From assembly GCA_013368445.1 (NCBI GenBank), contig JAACJO010000002.1, positions 372,001 through 436,000 on the forward strand: a stretch of 64,000 bases of DNA. Reading direction: 5' to 3'. The position numbers and the translations under genes were made by a program. Every line of letters begins with the position of its first letter. The stretch's first letter is position 1. This DNA is from Leucocoprinus leucothites (taxonomy: Eukaryota; Basidiomycota; Agaricomycetes; Agaricales; Agaricaceae). The notes beneath the pieces were generated by a model. It searched no databases, had not been told where the DNA came from, and saw only the letters and a program-made list of their open reading frames with translations. Shown piece after piece: positions 35,420 to 47,700 of the stretch.

Positions 35420-36191
35420 CTTCCCTCGACCTGGAGAAATAATTGCACGTCTCAATCTTTCTCAAGCAACTTGTACTCTGTCCACGATTCCTGCTATTTA
35501 TTTACTAGCCCTAGAGGCGGGTGGTACGATTTCTTCTAGATACGCTCTGCCAGCGGCCTTGATACCATTACGACCGCATACATGGGTACATACAGTCGCA
35601 AGTCGATTTCGCAAACGATTTCTATGCCATAAATCTCTTTTCGTCCTGTACTCCAGTATGCAGAATATGCGACATTCTTATTCGCTGTTTATATCAGCCA
35701 CGTTGATGAGCAACGAATTTTCACTCTATGTTATGCGAAGCCACAAGCGTGGCTTGGAAGTTTTCAATTGTTATATGAGGTGCCAACGAAATGGTGATCA
35801 ATGTCGAGTCAATAGTTTGTACACCAAGCAACTATGCTTATCATCAGCTTCCCTTACAAAAAGTCCCCCACCAAATCGGGTAAGTGGAAGCCTGACGGCT
35901 CTGCAAAATAGTAGTCTCCCCGGTATTACACAGGTGGCTTGAGAGGTTCTTTCGTGTTTCGAAAGAGAAGCGACTTTCTGGTTAAATAAGACGAATCAGA
36001 CGAGTCCGCAAAGCTGAGGGCTGTGATATACGTGGGACTCAGTGCGAATTACAAGCCGTCCAGAACCGCTACACAAGTACATTATGTTTATTCTGCTCTT
36101 GGAACGGCACGAAGGCTGGTATTTCAGCGAACGAGTGCTTGATCCTTGCATTCCACCATGCATTCTCTCCTCCAGGGACCTCTCTGTTCCA
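35420..36191. other. Convergent spacer
   Basis: 0.77 kb between the stops of copy C and the NOL8-like gene. Open frames here are shadows or continue past the real stop in other frames. No gene is seen. Confidence 0.45.
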
Positions 36192-38241
36192 TCATCCATC
36201 CTCTCCTCCGCCGACCTTCCCTCTCCGCCTCCCAACCCTACCCGCCTCCCTCCATCTCTTCTTCCATCCCTGCGTCAACTCTCCCTTCTGCTCCTCCCAC
36301 TGCTGCCTAATCTCATCCTCAGTTTGCGTTCTATAAAACCCAGAAGACAGCCAATCCCAGCCCCTGGCCCGAGCTGTATCAAATAGATCTTTCGGCCTAT
36401 TCTTGGCGTCAGGGTTCGCGACAAAGGAAGCGTCGGCAGCAGCAGGGTGAGTAGCGAGTAGTGCGAGAGGGAAGAAAAGTGGTTGAGAGGGATCGAGTGT
36501 GATTTGGGATATTTGTCGAGTTTGTCCCGAGTCTGTTTTCGCACTGGATGTGGTCGTTGTGGGAACAGAAATAGTTTGGTGTTCCATCACTTGGGTATCT
36601 GGTAGAGGGGCATCGGTCTCCTGATTTAGGGAGAATGGAACGTCCTCATCAAGCTCAAGTTCATCGTCGAGGTTCAAGTGACCAAGTAAAGAGAATCCGC
36701 CTGAGAGATTAAATAAGAGGGTAAGCGAGGTTCGTCATGGACGTGAAGTCAATGGGAGGTCACGTACCTTCGTTATCATTTGGCGCAAAAAGATCTTTGA
36801 GCTTCTTCGGCGCTGTAGGCGCTTGCTCCGGCGCCTTCGCGGCAGATGGCTTGTTTACTGGGTATTCCTTCACTGACGTATCCTCCTGCTCCTCCAGTCC
36901 AGTATCTTCCATGTCCACGTCAGCATCTTCTGCAGTTGCAGCTTGATCTTCTTCCTGGAGATGTCGTTTCCCTCTTGCACCGTCTCGAGGGACAATCTCG
37001 AAATCGACAGTGTCAGTCTGACTTGTCTGGTGCTGGACCCGTGTCTGCGAAACCACAGCTTCATCGATGTCCGAGTCCAGAGACTCTTGTCCGATCCAAT
37101 TATCATCATCTTCGTCGTTGATGGTTGAAGAACCGAAAAGAGAAGCGAGGAGATCAAGAGACTGGCTTTTCTCCTGGTTAAGATCGATACCACCGAAAGA
37201 TGTAGTGTTAGGGGTAGAAGTGGCCTTTGATTTAGGTTCTGTAGTTGATGGTGCATGGGGAAGAATAGAAGCTGGTATGAACGCTGGTCGTTCAGGAGTC
37301 TCATTTTCCTTCGTTTCTTCATCGACTTCCTGATCCTCTCCGCTTCTTTCGTCACCTCCAGCCTCAGCACCAATCATGTCTTGGTCACTCTCCTCGTCAC
37401 TGCTCTCTTCGTAAGATTGTACTGGCACCTCTTGCACGATCGTGCTCGGGCCAACCCCAAAAGGAACATCAACGTCGAGGAACTTTCCCTTTAAATACTC
37501 GCTCCCGTATTTTACCATATCAATCTTCCGTCTGCGCGCTCGAATATCTAGCTTCTTGATTCGCTTCTTCTTCAACACCCCCTTGCCCTTCACTTCTTTT
37601 CCTTTCCCCTTCAAATCCTTTCTGAGATGAGCAGATGCGGATGCCATTGGCGGCAGAGGCCGAGGTGGCCTCATCCTCAATGGCCGGTACACTCGACCGA
37701 GGGGTGTGACAACCCAGCTTCCCTTGAGCTTTGCCTTTTCGAGGGTTACGAGCGACATGTCTTTTGAGTGTGTTGCGTGGTATGGAGCGTATTTCCATCG
37801 AGATTTTTTCCGTCGAGGCTCAAGCGCAGCAAACTTCTCGTTCTCAGCGTGTACTCTTTTTAGAGCTACGTCAGAAATAGCACAGAACATCCGCGAATGA
37901 CTGGATAACGCACCTTTCACGAAAATCAAGTTTAGCTTCTCCGATGCGAAGTTTTGCGCCTTTCCAGGTTGATCCACTCAAAGAATTAAGGCCTGAAAGC
38001 CAATGAGCCAGCGCATACAAGAGACCCCCCACGTATATGACGAACATTTGGAGACCTTTGCAGGTGTAGCTTCAAGAGTCGCATAGGCGAATTTCTTCGG
38101 TTGGCCAACGGCATCAAGAGCCCCTAGTCCATCAAGAGATTTAACATTTCCAAAGGTCGAAAGTCTCTGCGTCAAGTCTTGCTTAGATACCGACGGAGTA
38201 AGGCCAGAGATGTGCAGTCGTTTTGTGACTGTTGGTTCCAT
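36192..38241 (-). CDS. RRM nucleolar protein, NOL8-like
   Basis: Four exons (38241-38046, 37992-37914, 37855-36768, 36700-36192; 1,872 nt) give 623 residues. An N-terminal RRM runs over about residues 6-95: RLHISGLTPSVSKQDLTQRL is the first strand (RNP2-like), KFAYATLE the RNP1 position, and LNSLSGSTWKGAKLRIGEAK the end. A Lys/Arg-rich block near residue 170-200 (GVLKKKRIKKLDIRARRRK) looks like a nuclear/nucleolar signal. A long acidic region follows. The C-terminus FYRTQTEDEIRQQWEEQK, then a basic WKKRWREAGRVGRRRG end, is typical of the fungal proteins related to human NOL8, a ribosome-biogenesis factor. Identification rests on overall layout and is moderately sure; an RRM protein is certain. 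Confidence 0.75.
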
Positions 38242-38363
38242 GATCAAAGAAATGTGATGGTCGAGATTTTCGTACACGAGTTTGAATCAAGGGCTGATGC
38301 CAAATAAGTCTTCATCCCCCACTTTCGAACCTCGAAGGGAGCAGTTTTCTGTATTCATTCTCC

Positions 38364-38975
38364 TTAACTAGACTTTGTACTGAGGCTCTGGAAGAACTCA
38401 TTGTACGCATGCTCTATACTTAATTGTAGAGACTGATCGTCACTCAATCTCTGTGAGATTTGCATTCCATTGAGTGTGATTAGCCAAAAAACCATCCGAC
38501 TTCGGCCTTCAGAATCCTTGTGGCCATTAAGCTTGGAACAGTGCATAACGAGATCGCGAAGTAGAAGATGCAATTCTTCTTTTGTTCCGAGGTTTAGACG
38601 TAGTGCATCCATGAAAGTGATGAAACTCTACAGAGTAGAGACTGGCTGTACGCCAAGAAGACAGTACCCACCTGATACCGAGTCACTGTGAACTGCTCGA
38701 TAGATGGCGCCTCATCGCCAACTAGTTTTAGCATAGTCTTGTACTGGGAAAGTAATCGCGCGCATGCCGGCGATTATCCCTACGTGAACGTTCTTAGCCG
38801 CCATCCCGAAAGCAGGATTCGAGATTGCTCACTCAGCCGCGGTGATCGAGTCTCGGACGCAGGCTCGTTCGAGGTACTCCAGAGAGACGGTGATGCCAAA
38901 AAAAGTGTTGCAAGGAGATCATACTTTTCTCCCTCCGTGTTGTGGTATACAGGCGAACCTCCTCCTCACCTCGTC
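38364..38975 (-). pseudogene. VPS28 (ESCRT-I) relic
   Basis: VPS28 is a subunit of ESCRT-I, which sorts ubiquitinated cargo into multivesicular bodies. The C-terminal domain is well kept (38612-38364: FMDALRLNLGTKEELHLLLR, EGRSRMVFWLITLNGMQIS, IEHAYNEFF). Upstream pieces EEVRLYTTT, YDLLATLF, SLEYLERACVRDSITAAE, ACARLLSQYKTML and LVGDEAPSIEQF are plainly VPS28 N-domain. They lie in different frames: a base seems missing at the A run before YDLL and at the T run near 38898-38904, and the junction before SPACARLL leaves an in-frame TAA with no AG acceptor. The usual linker between the two domains is absent. Several separate lesions favour a decayed duplicate over sequencing error, so a working copy is expected elsewhere. 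Confidence 0.7.
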
Positions 38976-39938
38976 AAACCTGGTACTAACCATATGCATA
39001 ATATGATATGTGACTGGCGCTGGGTCATGATGAGAACGGGAAGATCGGGCCGGCAGGGGTCATTGAATTCGCCAAGGTGTCAGTTTCGCGGTAAATCGAC
39101 CAGTCCCAGTCCTTCTGGGCACAGAGTTTTACGTAGAACTCTTTGACTTATTCACGGAAGCTTTGCACGGCCTCAGTATTTTTCCCTTTCCCTGCACACT
39201 GCTGTAAAAGCTTTGGAGAATTTCTAAATATTAAGTGTGGTAATCTAATGCTGCTAGAAGGTCCTTAATCCCACCGTTTTTTGAAACACGCATCAGCGCG
39301 CATGAGCTATCATATTTCAGGTTGACCCAGGTCCCTTTCTTCCTGAAACCTGGGCGGTGAGAGAAGCTCAAGTCGACAATATAAACGACATAGGACAATG
39401 ATGATGTTCAACTGGCAGCTCACATTAGCTCATTTTCTCTTTTGAAAGGATTTGCGGGGATTCATTATATCCGATTTTTGTTGTTAGAGCTTTCCGAGCC
39501 TGAGGTTGTCACTAACCTTGTATCATCGAGCCTTGGATGCAGGATTCCGGAGTCTTTGTTTATTAGAAACTTAGGCAATAAATCCATAGCCTCATTTATT
39601 TGTGCTTTTCCATTGCAGCAAGCTCCGTTTGTAACGAGTGCCGCCGCTCTAAAAAGGGTGCTGAAATGCTGAAGCTTGAGCCCGACAGGGGCGACAAACC
39701 AAATCAAGCAAAGCCAGGTATGAGCGCACAGCACTGCCACTATGACGCTCACTCGCTCGTTTGCTGCATGCGGAAACAGACTCCTGAGGCTCACGCTCAA
39801 CTTCCACCACCGCCCATTCGCTCTGCGCAGCATTTTTCCGTTCGTACCGCATCTATGTTAATAGCCCTGCTGAATAACCCAGCTGATGGCAGTCACCTCC
39901 TTGATTCAAGTTCCGAAATCACAAGTCCTTCAGTATAA
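38976..39938. other. Spacer upstream of the propeptide-only gene
   Basis: About 0.96 kb without a recognisable gene. A TATAAA overlaps 39934-39939, immediately before the chosen ATG of the next gene. Confidence 0.4.
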
Positions 39939-40795
39939 ATGCACCTGCTCCTGATTACCCAGTTCCTGGCTTTCCTTACACTCGTAATGGCCAATTTTTT
40001 CGCCCCACCATCATCATCAACGCCCCCACTCGGCCCTCAACTGGAGCCATGGCACCCTGAATCTAAGTTTGAGGTATGAGGCTTATCATGGTCTGACAAC
40101 CCTATTTCTTACTCTCGGTATCTATTAGACGTTCGGCTCGGGTCAAGACGTCTCGGATTTGATTCCTGCTGGCGAGGTGTTTGACGCTAAGAAAGTTTCT
40201 ATCGCATTCTTAGCCAAACGATACTCCCTTGACCCGGATACATTATTCTATCGCAACGGGTACGAGGATGACATTACCAAGCACGCTTTCGTTGGCGAAA
40301 TCCATGTACGTATAGGTACCGTCCTGAAATCTGTGAGACTCATGAATTTATATCTTTTAAATCTAGGACGGCATTCCATTTTCAAACGAAGTATCTGGAC
40401 ACGTTGTATTTAACAGACATGACAAAGTCGTTTCCGTTAGCTCATCCCTTGTGACAATCAGTACGTTCTCAAACCAACTTCCTAACACTTCTCTGTCTCA
40501 TTCACCTCAATCAGCAACGGCGTCAATATCATCCTCCACTCCAACAATTTCGCTTCAAGAAGCCATCAAGAGTGCAGAGGAGACTTTACACGGAACTTTT
40601 GTTCCTTCTTCCTCTACCGCCTCCGTCGCGGATACGGACAAGGAGTACCTCGAGTATCTCGCCAACGAAAACGGCTCTGCTACCCTAGTGTTCGCTCTCT
40701 CAGTAAGTAATGATTCTGAGGGTACATCCTTCCTGGCATATGTGGATGCACACAAGGGGGCAGTCGTCGCTGCAGTAAATTATGTTGCCCAATGA
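39939..40795 (+). CDS. Secreted fungalysin propeptide (FTP)-only protein
   Basis: Four exons (39939-40073, 40129-40305, 40367-40460, 40515-40795; 687 nt) give 228 residues. A signal peptide (MHLLLITQFLAFLTLVMA) precedes a polar Pro/Ser stretch and then a domain matching the N-terminal propeptide of M36 fungalysins: ESKFETFGSG, AFLAKRYSLDPDTLFYRNGY, HAFVGEIHDGIPFSNEVSGH, VVFNRHDKVVSVSSSLV, STPTISLQEAIKSAEETLHG and a FLAYVDAHKGAVVAAVNYVA end. In fungalysins this is followed by the zinc protease with HEXXH; here a TGA comes straight after VNYVAQ and no protease domain follows in the next 600 bp. The propeptide normally holds the protease inactive, so an inhibitor or chaperone role is possible. 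TATAAA overlaps the start; ATG 39987 would remove the signal peptide. Confidence 0.75.
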
Positions 40796-41432
40796 TTAAT
40801 TATTACCTCAACGAGGACATTTGGAGTTCAAATGTACGACTTTAACTTGTAGAGAACCGTCAGTTGATCGGAATAGACAGGGATAATCGCTAGAACCCCG
40901 TGTGGCCTTAGGTATGGAGATTTTATCAGCTGTAAGAGGATATAAATGTGGACAAGATAAGGGGTGCGATCTGTAACAATCAAACACTGCTCATATCGAA
41001 GGAGGCTCTATTTCTCCAGCCGCTCAAGTGACACTGTCAGGGCTGGGGGGTTCAATCTGCTAAGAGATTCTAGCCCGCCACACTTCGTCCGAGTAAACAT
41101 CAGAGCGGTCACTGAAGAGGGAGGGATATTGGTGTCGCTACTTTTTGTGGTTATGGTTGGTGGCTTTTAATTAGCTTCACGATTATATCAAGACAGGCAC
41201 GCCACACAATCGATTAGCGAATAGGGCTTGACACGGACGCTTCAGCCATAGCCGAATGAATCACGTACAATCTAACCAACTGAGCAATCGAACCAAGGAA
41301 TTAGTCACCAGAAATCCATAATCATAGGTACTTCTCATCGATGGATCGCTATCTACCCAGTGCACGCCTGGACAATGGGGCCTGGTCGAATACGACTGAC
41401 ATATCAAAAAAAAAAAAACTACCCCAATCTCC
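40796..41432. other. Convergent 3' spacer
   Basis: 637 bp between the propeptide-only gene and the MYND gene. A poly-A run (41406-41418) is present. A D-arm-like sequence near 41261-41290 is not a tRNA. Confidence 0.4.
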
Positions 41433-43048
41433 TCACTCTTCATCGCTCGAGAAACCAGTGACATACACCTTGGGGTCCTTGGCTCCTTTAAGAATCTCTG
41501 CTCTGTTCTTCTCTATATTGTCATACAAGTTCTTTGAATGAAGAACCGGCTTGTCCCATTCCAACCATCGCCTCCCACTCAAGATGAGACGTAGAATCCC
41601 ACTTCCATGGCTGCGCCACCAAAGTAGAATTTCCATATCCGTCTCCGTACACGGCTTTTCAGTCACTGTCTCCGTGAACTCTCGAATAATTTTGATTTCT
41701 TCTGAGTCCTTGGGGAAGTTCTCGGGGTAGACATCAGTGGCGATGGCTTTGTGGAGGGTTTCATTCTGCATGACAGAAAAACGCTTCTCCTCAATGAGCT
41801 CATAAGGGAACTTGTCGGCGGAGTCAGTGGAAGATCGGAAATACGCCGGGATACGGGCACAACCGGGGACACATAGGGTTGGGGGAAGCTTTTCCACAAT
41901 TTGGGATGCATCTACACAAGCCTCCATGCCGAACGAAAAGCTACAGCAATCCAACGTGAGCTCTTGGCCGCTGACAGTTTTGAAATAGATCCAATAATGC
42001 CGATCGGGGTTGCTAACCATCGTTCTGGTCTCGGTCTTGGGATCATAATAGGTCCAGGTCTGTAGGCGATTCGACCGTGCCTTGACCCTACCTCGCGAGA
42101 TACCAAAGTCTGCAATAGGGCTGTGTCCCTGTTCAAGCCTGAAGCACGGGCGAACCTTCCACGGCAATGTGTTATAGTCAGCTTCGGCGTCATCCTTGAA
42201 GGCGAGGTAGGTGGAGTACACTTCTGCAAGAAGGGAGAGGCACGTGGCGACGAGCAGTTCTGGAATCCGCAGCTCCCGAGAACAATGCTGTAGAAGCTTG
42301 AGACACCCAGCTATTCCGTGAACACGCAAGCCAGATCGCCACCAAGTCTCAAGTGTGGAGGATTTTCTAACCTCGTGAGGTCCGCCCAGCGTGACTGTAT
42401 GATGAATGGGATGATCTGAAGGTTTGCCCCTCCTAACGGCCACAGGAGGCGACCTGACGATCTTATGACAGAGTGCAGGGTGAGGAAGGGGCTGCAGATT
42501 GTGATTATGCGGTGTGATATTGCGCATGTACTCGATCATATATCCAATTGCAGGATAGAAATTTTTCAAGTTAATCTGCAGAGTGTTCGCTACGTACAAA
42601 TGAGCTTAGAGCACAAAATCGAAAAGAGAACACGTACAGCACCAGCTTTTATGACTTGGCCAATCTTTCCTTTGACATTCCCTGGAACAGTAGATCCTCT
42701 GTCGCAATGCTTGAGTATGACTATATGACTGGGCATCGCCCACTGATGAAATAGATCATTCACCGATGCACAGCTATTGCAGACACGCAAACCCGTCGTG
42801 GAGCCACAGACATGACACTTATCCAATGTTCTCAAGGGCACTGAGATTGATCTTCCGGTGAACTTTCCGGTTCGCGTTGGAACTTCATGGTACTCTCGGT
42901 CCCCTGTGCTGTGTCGCCAAATAGTATCGACGATGCTCGGTATTCCAGGTAAATCTTCCCGCGAGAGTTTATCGGCTGTGAATTATACGTTAATGAGTCT
43001 TGCCAGCACTGTACGAGTGGCAACCTAACTCGTGCGCGGCTTTGGCAT
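41433..43048 (-). CDS. MYND-type zinc-finger protein
   Basis: Four exons (43048-43030, 42975-42764, 42698-42638, 42589-41433; 1,449 nt) give 482 residues. The finger spans about residues 55-93 and reads CHVCGSTTGLRVCNSCAS then RIYCSRECQRKDWPSHKSWC, with all Cys/His ligands in the C-x2-C...C-x2-C...C-x3-C...H-x3-C order. MYND fingers bind proline-rich peptides. No SET domain is present, so it is not a methyltransferase of the SMYD type. The rest is a helical region of about 390 residues (WWRSGLRVHGIAGCLKLLQH, VYSTYLAFKDD) like many Agaricomycete MYND proteins of unknown role. The first exon is 19 nt. The acidic end is GFSSDEE. Confidence 0.88.
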
Positions 43049-44068
43049 GGTAGTGGTGGAAGGAAGGTAATGCTCATCGAGCAACGCACTGCTTTCATTC
43101 GTTGACACTCACGTGAACGTCCACTGATCAATTAATCAATTTGGATCTATTGTTGCACCTTCAGTCTCTTGCGTCATCGTTAAGTCTGCTAGGTACCAAT
43201 TCGAGATCTTTTTCAAGCTTCGGTGGTCGTGTACTATATTCTCTCTGTTCCATGTCCCACTTCTGAGCGGGGCGTTATCCGGCATATTCTATGTCACCGA
43301 GTTGCTCATGATAGCCTTGTCTATTTCTAAAAAACTTTCCCAAGGGTTCTGTTCCACCGCCCGAGCACTATAGCATGGATGAGCTTGAGCGAAACGAATC
43401 ACCATTCCAAGAGGTTTGTGGGCAAAATGGCGAAATCTCGCTGCTGCACCAGCCCAAGTTCAGCCACCCCTTTGATATTCTATTACTGTGGTATACAAAC
43501 GATCACATGGGGAAAGGCTGTGCATACAAGAAATGGCATACTACATTCCAAGGCCTATCGTAAATGATCCTTGCGTAGCGCGCTTGGCTCAGGGGTAGCA
43601 TAAATTGCGTGAGAGGGAGCCTTGAAACACCCTTGCGGCATATAGGCCAGTAATCAAGAGTGGGGATTTGGAAATGCGTCCCTCATCCGAAACTACATCT
43701 CGAGAGAAGGCAGATGGAATGGTCTCAACAAAACAGGCAGAGATCTCCCACAAGAAGCCCAGCACGACGTTCAAACCTATCCCGAGAAACGTCAATCAAT
43801 ATTCAATTATCTTGCCACGCGTTGCCACAAATACCAATACCCTTCCAACCAACTTCGGCTCCGTTTATTTCGAGGTTTCAAGTCGGAGTTGCGGTCAGCA
43901 AAAGCCGTGGTAATATTGATGACGTTCGGCAATATCTAGATAACGCATGTTTGGATGCCGAAGAAGACGTATTCTCGTGTACCATGCTGGGTGGCAAACG
44001 GAAAATGAGGAGGAATAGAGCAGGTCATCACGTATCAGAAGGGCGAAAGAAAGTAGGACATCCGAGTG
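43049..44068. other. Spacer of 1 kb
   Basis: Between the MYND gene start and the TGS1 stop, both on the minus strand. It must contain the MYND promoter. A tRNA-like D arm near 43573-43605 lacks the rest of a cloverleaf. No gene is seen. Confidence 0.4.
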
Positions 44069-45241
<1,173 letters not shown>

Positions 45242-45717
45242 TTTTCCTGTATAGCCCTCTAAGTCGTGGTGAATGTACGAGAGTAAAGTTGACAGTAAAG
45301 GAAATCCAAATGCAACAATGGGATATCGCCAGTTTTGTTTAGTTCACACGATCCCCGATGTCACATAAACAAATTCGGATTTACGTTGACCTTGTTACTC
45401 CTTGTTACCAGGGACTTTTGCCAGACAAACTCGCCCTTAGTGATGGAAATACGATGACGTCATGATTGCTACTCAAATTTCAACGAATTTTCAGCGGAGC
45501 AGGAGTCACAATGGACTTGCAAGGTCAACGTGAACGATACTCCTCTAATATACACTGATGGTACATACACACATAAGTAGTCTCTGTTGAGCTCCATAAC
45601 TTGGGGCTTTACTGCTATGCTCTACGATTTATCGGAGTTGAAACCTTGAGTCTCTAGTACCTTTGCCCTGTAAACCAGCCGAGGCATTTTCCCAGATTCC
45701 TAGCCACATCCCTGTCA
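45242..45717. promoter_or_regulatory. TGS1 upstream region with a short inverted repeat
   Basis: 476 bp between the TGS1 start and the monooxygenase stop. A perfect 12-bp inverted repeat (ACGTTGACCTTG at 45383-45394 and its complement at 45520-45531) encloses 125 bp. It could be a regulatory palindrome or a tiny MITE; evidence is thin. Confidence 0.3.
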
Positions 45718-47700
45718 TCAAGACTCGATCAACTTGGTGGCCTCCTCATATGAATCTCTCGGTGAAGTGGTCCAGGTCCAATCCCAATTTTGCTTGACAG
45801 TTTCCATGAGTTCCACAAGCTGGCTGTGTAGTTTCTCGCCTCGTAGCGATGAGAAATCGACATCGCGATACCTCAAACAGAAGTACTTTCCATTCATTCT
45901 CGACCGCTCTTGAACCTCGTGTGCACGCGGGCGTCGCACTAGGTCAAATACCTTCAAGGCACGTTGTATCGAAGCAACGCTTCGATCGGTCTTGGGGTTT
46001 CCGAGGACTGTGGCCAGAATGAACGCATCCTGTAGTTTAAATAGAGGAAGTTTAGATACTCATATGAGCAATGCAACTCGGGCTCCGTGGATATGCTATG
46101 AACCCACCTCAATTGCCTGTCCTGCGCCCGAGCCCTGAGTTGGGTGCATAGCATGTGCCTTTACAAAATTTCAAAACTGTGTCAAGAAGTCAAGGAAATA
46201 AAGCTAGAGCGGACATACAGCATCGCCGATCAGTGCAACCCTTGAGTGCACAAACGTAGACAATGGTTTGACAGTGTGAATGGCCCATCGCAATGGTTGA
46301 TCAATGCACTGGTCCATATGATTCACGATCAGTAATCGTACTAGGTATGAACGCAGAACTCAAAATGAGCTTACATTAATGAGGGCCTGGACCTCGGGCT
46401 CCCAGCTCCTAAATCGACCGATGATTTCCTCACGACCAGTTTGGGCCACCCAGGGTCCGTTGAATTTGGTATTTTCCTTGTCATGTCGCGAAACGAAAGC
46501 AACGAAATTTATCAGCTTCCCTTTTGAAATGGGGTAAGTAATGATATGCTGAAGGGAATCAGGAAGTTGCACATCATCAATCAAGAACCTCAAGACTCAC
46601 GGCATCTTTCCCAAGGTACTGTTACGCCAAAGTTGAGTTAGTAAATTCACGTCGTCGCCTAGAAGCCGGAACTTCGATAGATACGAACCTGCATTGGTTG
46701 TGTGCAGACGCGGTGATTAGGATACAGAGCTCGCAGTCGGTCAGCTGGTATAAGGGCTCGATACGAGTTTGTGCCGCTCCATAACGGGTCGATCGAAGCC
46801 AAGCAATCAGCGGCATCTGCTCTTCGTCCCTCTGATTGGGCAGAATGTGCCTTTTCGGTCATAAGAGTCTGGCGGACCGCGGATTTGAGACCATCTGCAC
46901 CAACGAGCACGTCGCAGGTCGCTGTTGATCCATCTTCGAATAAGAGCTTAATGGGTTCGGAAGGTCGCTGGGTATACGTCCGAAGCCGCTTTCCACAATA
47001 CGTCTTGCATGAACTTGATGCGAGGCGTCTCAGGAGTACTTGCTGAAAATCCGAGCGATGAAACAACATTAGATTGCCTGGTGAGACATAGTTGAGGGTG
47101 AGATCAGGCGTCCACGACGGAGCCGCAGTGGAGCTGTACACTACACACCTTGCGTAATGAGAGTATAAAACTCCACTCCTTCCTCGCAATCACCCTTGCG
47201 ATAGACAAAAGCGCGAACTAAATGAGCATGTCAAGAACATTTCTTTTGTTTTCGAACATTACTAACTTACCGGGCCCTTCTTGACGTTTTATTTCAGTTG
47301 TCTTTAATAATTCTTCTTCAAGATCAAGCTTCTTGATGATTTCCCATGGTCCTGCGGATATACACCATGGCAACAATTAGCCGTTATACCTTTGTAAGGA
47401 GGAAGAGCGTGGCTTACGAGGGAAGATTCCAACCCCTGCACCAACTTCTGCGAGCTTCGATGCAGCTTCATACACGATGACCTCGATATCTGGATATCTT
47501 GATAGTGCGACTTTTGTCCAGTCAGCACTGACGAACAGCAATCGATATGTCGATATTCATCCTTACCCGCAAGAATTAGCCCACCGATCCCAGCGCCACT
47601 GAAATACTTCTGAGCGTTACATCCGTTTTCGCACCGCATTTCACATACCAGATGGCCACACGTAACCTCGGTGTCTTGGTGAATCTAGACTTGTTCATGT
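45718..47700 (-). CDS. FAD-dependent monooxygenase, salicylate-hydroxylase type
   Basis: A group A flavoprotein hydroxylase that would use FAD and NAD(P)H to hydroxylate an aromatic substrate. About ten exons. The first two (47700-47651, 47598-47567) join to VAICGAGIGGLILA, the GxGxxG dinucleotide fold. Later exons give RYPDIEVIVYEAASKLAEVG followed by AGVGIFPR, the HRSDFQQVLLRRL region, TCDVLVGADGLKSAVRQ (DG motif), ALIPADRLRALYPNH, INFVAFVSRHDKENTKFNGP, ALIGDA then MHPTQGSGAGQAIEDAFILA (GD motif, FAD ribityl site), and a C-terminal helix ending EEATKLIES. These match the fungal salicylate hydroxylase-like family. No transmembrane segment is seen. The substrate is unknown. It lies tandem to TGS1 with no shared function apparent. 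Confidence 0.85.

Noticed and set aside
35406..35942. 178-codon plus-strand frame after copy C
   Set aside because: Overlaps the stop of copy C; no motifs, splice logic or sensible start.
36870..37373. 167-codon minus-strand frame overlapping the NOL8-like gene
   Set aside because: Another frame of the same exon; the real frame is longer and carries the family features.
41255..41300. Minus-strand sequence resembling a tRNA 5' half (GCTCAGTTGGTTAGA)
   Set aside because: No T arm or matching acceptor within 150 bases, even allowing an intron.
43573..43640. tRNA-like D arm (GGCTCAGGGGTAGCATAA) in the spacer upstream of TGS1
   Set aside because: No acceptor pairing, no anticodon stem and no T loop (GGTTCRA) follow.
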